DNA from: Sinomonas atrocyanea | Lineage (GTDB): Bacteria > Actinomycetota > Actinomycetes > Actinomycetales > Micrococcaceae | DNA: 64,000 nucleotides | Direction: 5' to 3' | NCBI RefSeq assembly: GCF_030811715.1 | Contig: NZ_JAUSRH010000005.1 | Location: 62,001-126,000, forward strand | Shown: positions 33,662 through 40,686 of the stretch, piece after piece | How the letters are laid out: the number at the start of each line of letters is the position of its first letter | How positions within the stretch are numbered: the stretch's first letter is position 1 | Made by a program: the position numbers and the translations under genes | Notes under the pieces: generated by a model | Seen by the model: the letters and a program-made list of their open reading frames with translations, nothing else | Database searches by the model: none | What the model was told of the DNA's origin: nothing

Positions 33662-34657
33662 ATGCGCTACCGCAAGCTCGGCAGTTCGGACCTCGAGGTC
33701 TCGGAGATCTCGCTCGGCTCGTGGCTCACGTACTCGGGCGGCATCGAGGAGGAGCAGACCCGCGCCTGCACGGAGGCGGCGTTCGACGCCGGCATCAACT
33801 TCTTCGACACCGCGAACGTCTACGGGCGGGGCGCCTCGGAGACGGCCTGGGGCGGGATCCTCTCGAAGCACCCGCGCGATTCCTACATCCTCGCCACCAA
33901 GGTCATGGGCCGGATGTCCGACACCGACGCCGGCCTCGCCCCCGAGCAGATCGCCAAGCAGATCGACGCCTCGCTCGCCCGGCTGCAGACGGACTACGTG
34001 GACCTCTACCAGGCGCACCGCTTCGACACGTCGGTGCCCCTCGAGGACACGATCGAGGCGTTCCAGAAGGTCGTGGAGCAGGGCAAGGCCCGCTACCTCG
34101 GCTTCAGCGAGTGGACCCCGGAGCAGATCCAGGCCGCGATCGACATCGCCGGGCCGGACCTCTTCGTCTCCTCCCAGCCGCAGTACTCGATGCTGTGGCA
34201 GGCGCCCGAGGCCGAGGTCTTCCCGCTGTGCGCGGCCAACGGCATCTCGCAGATCGTCTGGTCCCCTCTCGCGCAGGGGGTCCTCACCGGCAAGTACAAG
34301 CCCGGCCAGTCGATCCCCGAGGACAGCCGCTTCGCCAACGACTCCATGAACATGGCCAAGGACCTCGTGCTGTCCGACCCGGTCCTCGAGGCCGTGCAGC
34401 GCCTCGTCCCGATCGCCGAGGGCGCGGGGCTGAGCCTGCCGACCATGGCCCTTGCGTGGGTCCTGCGCCGCAGCGAGCTCGCCTCCGCCATCACGGGCGC
34501 CTCCCGCCCCCAGCAGGTCCATGCCAACGCGTCTGCCTCCGGGGTGGAGCTCTCCGCGGACGTCCTCAGCGCCATCGACGAGGCACTGGGCGACGTCCCG
34601 GTCCGCGGCCCAAGGCTCGCCCCGAACGCGCAGGAGGGGGTCCTGCACCGGGCGTGA
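33662..34657 (+). CDS. Aldo/keto reductase, Kv-beta/YghZ-like
   Basis: A 331-residue NADPH-dependent TIM-barrel reductase. The N-terminal GSWLTY, FFDTANVYGRG near residue 48 with catalytic Asp and Tyr, the active-site lysine in ILATKVMG near 79 and VDLYQAHRFD near 115 are all present. The Kv-beta subgroup is suggested by SSQPQYSMLWQ and WSPLAQGVLTGKY. The ATG has AAGGAGCACCACC upstream. The physiological carbonyl substrate is unknown. Confidence 0.87.
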   Translation: MRYRKLGSSDLEVSEISLGSWLTYSGGIEEEQTRACTEAAFDAGINFFDTANVYGRGASETAWGGILSKHPRDSYILATKVMGRMSDTDAGLAPEQIAKQIDASLARLQTDYVDLYQAHRFDTSVPLEDTIEAFQKVVEQGKARYLGFSEWTPEQIQAAIDIAGPDLFVSSQPQYSMLWQAPEAEVFPLCAANGISQIVWSPLAQGVLTGKYKPGQSIPEDSRFANDSMNMAKDLVLSDPVLEAVQRLVPIAEGAGLSLPTMALAWVLRRSELASAITGASRPQQVHANASASGVELSADVLSAIDEALGDVPVRGPRLAPNAQEGVLHRA

Positions 34658-34745
34658 CGGGCGGAGCGAGCCGGGGCGGACCGAGGCGAGGGGAACCTGC
34701 GGCGGCGACCACGCGCCGTCGTGCGCCAGACCAGCGGACCTGCCT

Positions 34746-35582
34746 TCAGGCCCCCGGCTGCCCCGCGACCCAGGTGCGCGTCACGCCCAGGACGCGCTCC
34801 CCGTCGAGGTCGGCGAGGGACGCGCCCACGAAGCGGACCGCGGCCTCGGAGGTCTGCCAGCGGAAGCGGTAGTCCTCCGAGGTCGCGGCGTCCGCGATCG
34901 CCGCCCCGGCCTCCGCCGCGGTCTGGGCGCCGGCGAAGGCGCCCGAGGCGCGCGCGAGGTAGGCGTCGAGCTGGGCGCCGTACGCCCCGACGTCGGCGGG
35001 CCGCTCGACGTTCGCGACGAACTCGCTCGCCACCGCGGCCGGCTCGACGACGCTCACCCGCACCCCGAACGGCTCGACGGCGGGCGCGAGCGACTGCATG
35101 AACCCCTCGACCGCGAACTTCGCCCCGCAGTAGGCGTCCGCGAACGGCTGGCCCACGGCACCGCCCACGCTCGTCACGGTCACGATGCGGCCGTGGCGGC
35201 GCCCCCGCATGCCGGGCAGGACGAGCTTGGCGAGATGCACGGGCGCGAGGTAGTTGACCTCGAGCTGGTCCCGGATCACGTCCATCGGCAGCTGCTCGGC
35301 CGTCCCCACGCAGCCCCTCCCGGCGTTGTTGACCAGGACGTCGATCCGGCCGTGGTCGGCGGCCACGGCCTGGACGAGCGCCTCCGCCGCGGGGTGGTCG
35401 ACGACGTCGAGCGTCCGGACGTCGAGCACGACGCCGGCCGCGTCGGCGGCGGCGCGGAGGGCCCCGGCGCGCGCGGTGTCCCGCATCGTCGCGACCACGC
35501 TCAGGCCCCGGCGGGCGAGTTCGACGGCGGCGTGCAGCCCCATCCCGGACGAGGTTCCTGTGACGAGCGCAACATCAGGCAT
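34746..35582 (-). CDS. Short-chain dehydrogenase/reductase
   Basis: A 278-residue classical SDR: TGTSSGMG near residue 9, NNAGRG near 84, active-site YCGAK near 155, and SVVEPAAVASEF near 182. It resembles the broad group of ketoreductases that includes 17-beta-HSD-like enzymes. The ATG at 35582 is chosen because the upstream in-frame extension runs through low-complexity sequence. It is divergent from the small acidic peptide gene. Substrate unknown. Confidence 0.83.
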   Translation of the reverse strand: MPDVALVTGTSSGMGLHAAVELARRGLSVVATMRDTARAGALRAAADAAGVVLDVRTLDVVDHPAAEALVQAVAADHGRIDVLVNNAGRGCVGTAEQLPMDVIRDQLEVNYLAPVHLAKLVLPGMRGRRHGRIVTVTSVGGAVGQPFADAYCGAKFAVEGFMQSLAPAVEPFGVRVSVVEPAAVASEFVANVERPADVGAYGAQLDAYLARASGAFAGAQTAAEAGAAIADAATSEDYRFRWQTSEAAVRFVGASLADLDGERVLGVTRTWVAGQPGA

Positions 35583-35723
35583 GCGCACACCGTACCAACA
35601 CGCGCCCGGTGCACAGAGCGGGAATCTGGGACCTCGGACTCTGGGGGCGCGGAGCGGCACGGAGCACGGTGGTGTGGTCAGGCCGTCGCATCGCGGACGG
35701 GACGGGCGGAGACGGGAGGCATC

Positions 35724-35945
35724 ATGGCGGGCGCAGAAGAATCGCCGACGACGGGACGGGACGAGGGGTCCCAGCCCCGCGGAGGAAGCACCCCGAAGGG
35801 CAGCGAGACGAGGGGCTCCGCAGATCCCCCGTCCTACGGGACGGCTCCGGCTCCCGAGCGGGGCTACAAGTACGGCTCTGGCACCCGGGAAGGGTGGAGC
35901 GAGGCCGAGGAGGTCGAGCCCGGGCCCGAGGACGATGTGCTCTGA
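35724..35945 (+). CDS. Small acidic, Ser/Thr-rich peptide preceding the ATP-grasp/Fic genes
   Basis: A 73-residue hydrophilic peptide with no hydrophobic segment. It is rich in Gly, Ser, Thr, Glu and Asp and ends in an acidic run, with aromatic residues confined to the C-terminal half (SYGT, GYKYGSGT, GWSEAEE). GGGAGG lies five bases before the ATG, a stronger ribosome-binding site than its neighbours have. Next gene begins 6 or 42 bases later on the same strand. Composition and position fit either a disordered protein or a precursor or target peptide for the ATP-grasp/Fic proteins. No known family was recognised. Confidence 0.6.
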   Translation: MAGAEESPTTGRDEGSQPRGGSTPKGSETRGSADPPSYGTAPAPERGYKYGSGTREGWSEAEEVEPGPEDDVL

Positions 35946-35951
35946 GGCCCC

Positions 35952-36770
35952 GTGCTCCGAGGCCCTGACGAGGGACACCGGGCGCAGATGGCCCCGCCCG
36001 GCTGCCTGACGGGACCCGTGCTGGTGGGCTCCTCCACGGACGGCGTGCTCGAGCGCGTGCGCGAGGAGCTGGAGCGCCGCGGCCACGCTGCCACCGTGCT
36101 CGGGCCCGGGGCGTACGCGCGGCGGGTCTCGGTGACGATCACCGGCTGCCGCGCCCGGGTCGAGCCGGACGTGCCCCTCCTCCTGCGGGCACGAGGGGCG
36201 CAGGAGGAGGATGCCTGTGCCGTGGCAGAAGCGCTCGCCCTCGCGGGTGCGCTCTCCGCCTCGCCCGTGGTCAACAGGCCCGCTCCCGCGCTCCCGGCGG
36301 CGCCGTCCTCCCGGGAGGCCCTCGAATACCTCATGTGCGCCGGACGGCTGCACCCGTCGCTGCTCGTGGACGAGCGGCGCAGCGACGGAGGTCCGGTGGA
36401 CGGCGCGGCGTTCGAGCAGGAGCCGCTCCCCGGCGGGCAGGGTGGCGGCAAGCCCGGAACCGCCGTGAGGTTCCGGGAGCGGATGCCTGCCGGCTGGGTC
36501 TACCAGAAAGTCCTCGTCGTGGGGAACCGCTGCTGGCTCTACCACGAGACGGTGGCCGCGGCCCCGGAGATCCGGCGCCTGAGCCTCGAGGCGGCGGCGG
36601 CAGCAGGGCTGGCCTTCTGCTGCCTGTACTGGCGCGCCGCCCTGCCTGGCCCCGGAAGATCCGGTCTCCAACTGCGCCTCGCGCGGGTCTCCCCCCAGCC
36701 GACGGAGGCCGAGCTGGCGGACCTGGCCGGCGCCGCGGTGTCCGCGGTCGCCGACCTGCTGCTCGCATGA
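35952..36770 (+). CDS. Degenerate ATP-grasp-like protein (first of a pair)
   Basis: A 272-residue protein, or 260 if the ATG at 35988 is used. It reads like a graspetide-ligase-type (MvdC/MvdD-like) ATP-grasp protein. A Rossmann-like start (GPVLVGSSTDGVLERV) is followed by LLLRARG and VVNRPAPALPAA near 85-110, then QKVLVVGNRCWLYHE near 180 and a C-terminal helix pair ending AVSAVADLLLA. The positions where ATP-grasp enzymes carry the metal-binding EVN and the paired basic residues read ARVSPQP and similar, so catalysis by the usual route is doubtful. Its stop overlaps the next ATG (ATGA). Classification is by pattern only. Confidence 0.55.
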   Translation: MLRGPDEGHRAQMAPPGCLTGPVLVGSSTDGVLERVREELERRGHAATVLGPGAYARRVSVTITGCRARVEPDVPLLLRARGAQEEDACAVAEALALAGALSASPVVNRPAPALPAAPSSREALEYLMCAGRLHPSLLVDERRSDGGPVDGAAFEQEPLPGGQGGGKPGTAVRFRERMPAGWVYQKVLVVGNRCWLYHETVAAAPEIRRLSLEAAAAAGLAFCCLYWRAALPGPGRSGLQLRLARVSPQPTEAELADLAGAAVSAVADLLLA

Positions 36771-37072
36771 GCGTCCTCCTCCTCGGCCGTGGCAGCGACC
36801 CCGTGCTGGCCTACCTCCAGGCCAGGGCCCGTGCCTCGGGGACACCCTGCGGGTTCGTCGATGCGGTGCGGGTCGCCGCGGAGGGCTCCTGGGACCTCGA
36901 GCTGCCCGCCGCGCGGGGCAGGCTCCGCTGCGGCGGGGAGGCCTGGGACCTCTCGGCCTGCACCACGATCGTGGCGCGGTCCCTCGATCCCTGCACAGCC
37001 CAGGGCCCGACGCCGGAACGCTGGGCCGGGTTCATGGACTCGGTCGGCCGTGGCTGCGGGCCTGCCCCCTGA
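36767..37072 (+). CDS. N-terminal ATP-grasp-like segment, likely split from the next frame by a frameshift
   Basis: A 101-residue product: MSVLLLGRGSDP, an ARSLDP strand near residue 72, then ERWAGFMDSVG before the frame ends. It resembles the pre-ATP-grasp domain but stops where the N-P-rich loop should follow. That loop, PWLRACPLTVANPPPP, is found directly in the -1 frame that leads into the Fic gene. One extra base in the GGCCG run at 37046-37050 would join the two into a single protein of about 540 residues. So this is either a broken gene, a sequencing error or an unusual frameshift. It overlaps the preceding gene by four bases. Confidence 0.5.
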   Translation: MSVLLLGRGSDPVLAYLQARARASGTPCGFVDAVRVAAEGSWDLELPAARGRLRCGGEAWDLSACTTIVARSLDPCTAQGPTPERWAGFMDSVGRGCGPAP

Positions 37073-37074
37073 CG

Positions 37075-38388
37075 GTGGCGAACCCGCCCCCGCCCCGAGG
37101 AAGCGCGCCGGCGCCGGCACTGGCCCGGCTGGCCCTCGCAGACGTGGCGCTGCCGGCTGCCGACTGGCGACGGCCCCGGGGTGCGGAACCCGTGCAGCGG
37201 GCCTCCGGGCCACGCGACGACGGCGCCGCCGCGGGTGTGTACGTGGTGGGCGACGCCGTCTTCCCCTCCCCGGCCAGGCCTGCTGCGGGGCGGCTGCCCG
37301 GCGCGGACGTGCAGCGCGCCCTTGCGGAGGCCACGGCCACGCTGGGCTGGCTCCTGGCCCGGTGGGACGCCAGCGTGGACCGCGACGGGGTGTGGCGCTG
37401 GCTCGGAGCCGAACCGGCGCCGGACTTCCGCCTCGACGACCGGCTTCTTGACGGCGCCCTCTCGCGCCGGATCCTCGCCCTGCGACCCCGGCCGCCGGAG
37501 AGGAACGCTCCCGGCTGGGCGGCTTCGGGGCCGGGAGCCACCGGCCCCGCCCCCACGCTGGACCGCGGCGAGTGCCGGACCGGACTCGAGCCTTGCCCGT
37601 GCGGGTCACCGTCCTGGATCCCTGCCCTGGACCGGCTCCTGGCCGAGGCGGGGGCGCACCTCGACCGCGGCTTCCGGGTTCCCGAGCGCTGGCGGGGGGC
37701 CATGCGGCGCGAGAGCCTGCGGTACGGGACGCCGGAGGAGCGGGCGAGCTATGAGGAGGCCTTCAACCGCGTGGCGCACGATGCGTCGTTGGGTGCCTTT
37801 CCCCCGCTGACCGTGGACCGGCTGCGGGACCTCCACGTCGGAGCCGGCGGGGACGGGGAGCTGCGCACTGTGCACCTGTGGATTCCCGGTGGCCACACCT
37901 TCCCGCACCCGGCGGCCGTCCTCCCCCTCCTGCAGGAGCTGTGCGCGGCGTACGAGGAGTCCTCCGGGGCCGGCGCCGTGATCCGGGCAGGGTACAGCGC
38001 GGTGCTGCGCCTTCATCTCGGGCTGCTCACCATCCACCCCTTCCGCGATGGAAACGGCCGGCTCTCCCGGCTCGTGGCAGCCCGCGAGCTGATGCGGAGG
38101 GGATACCGGGGCCGGCCTCTGACCATCCTGGACCAGCACTACGAGCGGTGGCCGCACGTGTACACCGCCCTCCTGGTCGCGCTCGAGGAGGGGCGGCTCT
38201 GCCGGCCGGCCTGCATTCTCGGAATGCAGCTCGCGGCCCTCGCCGGGGCCTGGCGCGCGGCACCCTCTCTCGCCCGCGTGCAGTGGCGGGCGGTCGAGCC
38301 GTGCCTGCGCGGCCTGACGCCGGGAGACCCCGCGGCAATCCTCGGACCCGTCCTGGAGGACCTCTCAGCGGCCGCAGGGGAGCGGTGA
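37075..38388 (+). CDS. Fic-domain protein with degenerate ATP-grasp N-terminal region
   Basis: A 437-residue protein. Residues 1-150 continue the ATP-grasp-like fold of the preceding frame: VANPPPPRGSA, GVYVVGDAVFPSP near 57, and a WLGAEPAPDFRLDD segment near 110 where EVNPxP would be expected. Residues 180-400 are a Fic domain with a perfect HPFRDGNGR at 321-329. Fic enzymes usually transfer AMP or another phosphate-containing group to Ser/Thr/Tyr hydroxyls. The GTG at 37075 has no clear Shine-Dalgarno, which supports the view that translation normally starts at 36767. An ATP-grasp-like/Fic fusion is unusual; targets unknown. Confidence 0.75.
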   Translation: MANPPPPRGSAPAPALARLALADVALPAADWRRPRGAEPVQRASGPRDDGAAAGVYVVGDAVFPSPARPAAGRLPGADVQRALAEATATLGWLLARWDASVDRDGVWRWLGAEPAPDFRLDDRLLDGALSRRILALRPRPPERNAPGWAASGPGATGPAPTLDRGECRTGLEPCPCGSPSWIPALDRLLAEAGAHLDRGFRVPERWRGAMRRESLRYGTPEERASYEEAFNRVAHDASLGAFPPLTVDRLRDLHVGAGGDGELRTVHLWIPGGHTFPHPAAVLPLLQELCAAYEESSGAGAVIRAGYSAVLRLHLGLLTIHPFRDGNGRLSRLVAARELMRRGYRGRPLTILDQHYERWPHVYTALLVALEEGRLCRPACILGMQLAALAGAWRAAPSLARVQWRAVEPCLRGLTPGDPAAILGPVLEDLSAAAGER

Positions 38389-38400
38389 ACAGCGGCGGCC

Positions 38401-38895
38401 TCAGGCCAACCAGGAGCGGGCCGGGGCGTCCGCGTCCTCTGCCTGCCCGGCAGCGGGCTTCACCGTGGGCGCGTGCACGACGAGCACCGGGCAGGCAGCG
38501 TGCTCGGCACAGACGGCGCTGACGGAGCCGAGCATGAGGCGGGCGAATCCACCGAGGCCGCGGGAGCCGACGACGAGCAGGCGCGCTCCGCGGCTGTTCT
38601 CTATCAGGACGCGGGCAGCCGGACCGGACGCGATGAGCGTTGTGAGGCCCCGCGGCGGCGAGCCGCCGTAGGCATCCCCGATGGCCTGGTTGAGGAGCTC
38701 CCGGGCATCGTCCTCGGGCCCCCACTGCTTGTCCCGGTACATGCCCAGTCCCATTACGGGGAACTGCCACGCGGTGGCCGCTGTGATCGGCCCACCGACC
38801 CCCGATTCGAGCCGCGCAGCCCAGCGCAGCGCCTCCACCGACAGGGGTGATCCGTCCACGCCGACCACGATCCCCGTGGCTTCCTGTTCCTCCAC
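38401..38895 (-). CDS. Universal stress protein (UspA family)
   Basis: A 164-residue single-domain Usp. The N-terminal VVGVDGSPLSVEALRWA and the C-terminal ATP-binding G-2x-G-9x-G(S/T)-type motif GSRGLGGFARLMLGSVS near residue 120 are clear. The GTG at 38895 has GGAGGG upstream. It is convergent with the Fic gene (12 bases) and divergent from the formate dehydrogenase genes, with a palindrome between. The last 20 residues are an Ala/Asp-rich tail. Confidence 0.9.
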   Translation of the reverse strand: MEEQEATGIVVGVDGSPLSVEALRWAARLESGVGGPITAATAWQFPVMGLGMYRDKQWGPEDDARELLNQAIGDAYGGSPPRGLTTLIASGPAARVLIENSRGARLLVVGSRGLGGFARLMLGSVSAVCAEHAACPVLVVHAPTVKPAAGQAEDADAPARSWLA

Positions 38896-38928
38896 GGTGC
38901 CCTCCGCGGTGCCGTCCGATGGACCGAG

Positions 38929-38958
38929 CCTAGGTTCGACTGGCCGTGGCGAACTAGG
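38929..38958. promoter_or_regulatory. Imperfect palindrome between usp and formate dehydrogenase genes
   Basis: CCTAGGTTCG and CGAACTAGGG face each other across about eleven bases in the 111-base divergent spacer. The GTTCG/CGAAC cores are exact. The site could be a shared operator for the two divergent transcripts. Confidence 0.4.
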
Positions 38959-39006
38959 GCCCTTGGCCACCTCCAGAACCCGGCCGCCGGGAGGACCGTT
39001 GACACC

Positions 39007-40686
39007 ATGCACGAGCGCGCACGGCCCGAGCCGGCCATTGAGCCCGAGATGGCGGGAGAGCTGGCCGGCCGTGATGCCTTCGGCCGGTATGCGCAGCGCT
39101 TCGGGCGGCGGATCGCCGACGTCCCGGATGCCCTGCGCGCAGGGGGTGCCACGCCTGTGGCGATCGCGGCCGGCCTCGGCCTCCCGGCAGCGGCGGTGGC
39201 GGGGCCGGCGTCGTTCTTCGCCGACTTCTCCGCGCCGAAGGAGGCCCGGCACGTACGGGTGTGCGGCGCAGCAGCGTGCTTCGCGGCGACGGCGGGTACG
39301 CATGTGGCCACGGTCCGGGCCGCCCTGGAGGCCGAGGCCGGCACCTCCGTCCAGACGGTCCGCTGCCTCGGCTACTGCTACGCAGCGCCCGCCGCGCAGG
39401 ACGGCGACGGTGCGTGCGCGGGCCCTGACGCCGCCGACCAGCTCCTCGGCGGCGCCCCCCGGCATGATCCCGGCATCCCCTGGCGCTGCGAGAGCCGCGA
39501 ACCGGTGGCCCTGGCCGGCGTGGCAGGCGCCGCGGAGAGTTGGTCGGTGTGGCCGGACGCCGTGGCGTCGGCGGATCCCGCCGGGGTGCTCGAGCAGGTC
39601 GGAGCGGCTGGGCTGAAGGGGCGCGGGGGCGCAGGCTTCCCCGTGGCCCTGAAGTGGCGCTCGGCGCTGGGGCACCCCGGCCCGCGGGTGGTGGTGGCCA
39701 ACGGGGACGAAGGCGACCCCGGCTCGTTCGTCGACCGCCTGCTGATGGAGGAAGACCCGCACCGGGTGCTCGAGGGCCTGGCGCTCGCATGCTTCGCCGT
39801 GGGCGCCAGCACAGGGGTGGTGTTCGTCCGGTCGGAATACCCGCGTGCGGTGGCGCGGATGCGCGCCGCGGTGCGCGAGGCCCAGGCGGCGGGCCATCTC
39901 GGCGAGCGCCTCCACGGCGGCCGGTTCGGGCTCCACGTCGCGGTGGCCGAAGGCGCCGGCTCCTACGTCTCCGGGGAGGAGACGGCGCTGCTGAACGGGC
40001 TCGAGGGGCTGCGCGGGGTGGTGCGCGCCCGGCCGCCCTACCCGACCGAGGCGGGGCTGGCCGGCCGGCCCACGGTGGTCAACAACGTCGAGACGCTCGC
40101 CGCGGTCCCCTGGATCCTCGCCCACGGTGGCCCCGCCTACGCCCGGATGGGGTCCCCGGGCCAGTCCGGGACGATCGTGGCGTGCCTGTCCGAGCGGTTC
40201 GCCCGCCCTGGAGCCTACGAGGTCGAGACGGGGACCACGGTGCGGGAGGTGGTCGAAGGTCTGGGCGGAGGCCTGCGCTCGGGGGCACAGCTGCGCTCGC
40301 TGCAGATCGGGGGGCCGCTGGGCGGCTTCCTCGGCCCGGAGGACCTTGACGCGCCGCTGACCGACGAGGCCCTGGCCGCGCACGGCGCCGCACTGGGGCA
40401 CGCGGGCATCGTCGCCTTCGACGGGCGGCTCTCCGGGGAGGACGTCCTGCGCAATCTGTGGGAGTTCGCCGAGGCCGAGAGCTGCGGGGCCTGTTCCCCG
40501 TGCCGGGTCGGGTCGCGCCTGGGACGCCTCCTGGCCGCTGCGCCGGACACTTCACAGCCCCACGGATCGGCGGCGCACCTCCTCGGGACCATGGCCGACG
40601 GCAGCCTGTGTGCGTTCGGCCGCAGGGTTCCGGCCGCCGTCCGCAGCCTCGCGCGGGTCTACGGGCTCCGGGGGTGGGCGGCGTGA
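39007..40686 (+). CDS. Formate dehydrogenase, NAD-linked diaphorase subunit (NuoE-NuoF fusion)
   Basis: A 559-residue fusion. The N-terminal 150 residues are NuoE-like with a [2Fe-2S] pattern (VCGAAACF near 79 and CLGYC near 120). The NuoF-like part has GLKGRGGAGFP near 200, the NAD site ANGDEGDPGSF near 235, the FMN loop GAGSYVSGEE near 318 and the cluster motif CGACSPC near 495, closed by a later Cys. This architecture is that of FdsB-type subunits of soluble NAD-dependent formate dehydrogenase, with electrons passing from the molybdenum subunit to NAD+. Its stop overlaps the start of the catalytic subunit (GTGA). Confidence 0.85.
   Translation: MHERARPEPAIEPEMAGELAGRDAFGRYAQRFGRRIADVPDALRAGGATPVAIAAGLGLPAAAVAGPASFFADFSAPKEARHVRVCGAAACFAATAGTHVATVRAALEAEAGTSVQTVRCLGYCYAAPAAQDGDGACAGPDAADQLLGGAPRHDPGIPWRCESREPVALAGVAGAAESWSVWPDAVASADPAGVLEQVGAAGLKGRGGAGFPVALKWRSALGHPGPRVVVANGDEGDPGSFVDRLLMEEDPHRVLEGLALACFAVGASTGVVFVRSEYPRAVARMRAAVREAQAAGHLGERLHGGRFGLHVAVAEGAGSYVSGEETALLNGLEGLRGVVRARPPYPTEAGLAGRPTVVNNVETLAAVPWILAHGGPAYARMGSPGQSGTIVACLSERFARPGAYEVETGTTVREVVEGLGGGLRSGAQLRSLQIGGPLGGFLGPEDLDAPLTDEALAAHGAALGHAGIVAFDGRLSGEDVLRNLWEFAEAESCGACSPCRVGSRLGRLLAAAPDTSQPHGSAAHLLGTMADGSLCAFGRRVPAAVRSLARVYGLRGWAA

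Noticed and set aside
35724-35945. Calling the small peptide a graspetide precursor
   Set aside because: It has acidic and Ser/Thr residues but no repeated core motif, and the neighbouring ATP-grasp-like proteins seem to lack catalytic residues; kept as a hypothesis under findings only.
40458-40682. Earlier start for the formate dehydrogenase catalytic subunit
   Set aside because: The upstream extension lies inside the diaphorase subunit and is Arg/Gly/Pro-rich; the GTG at 40683 begins a correct ferredoxin-like domain and overlaps the previous stop.
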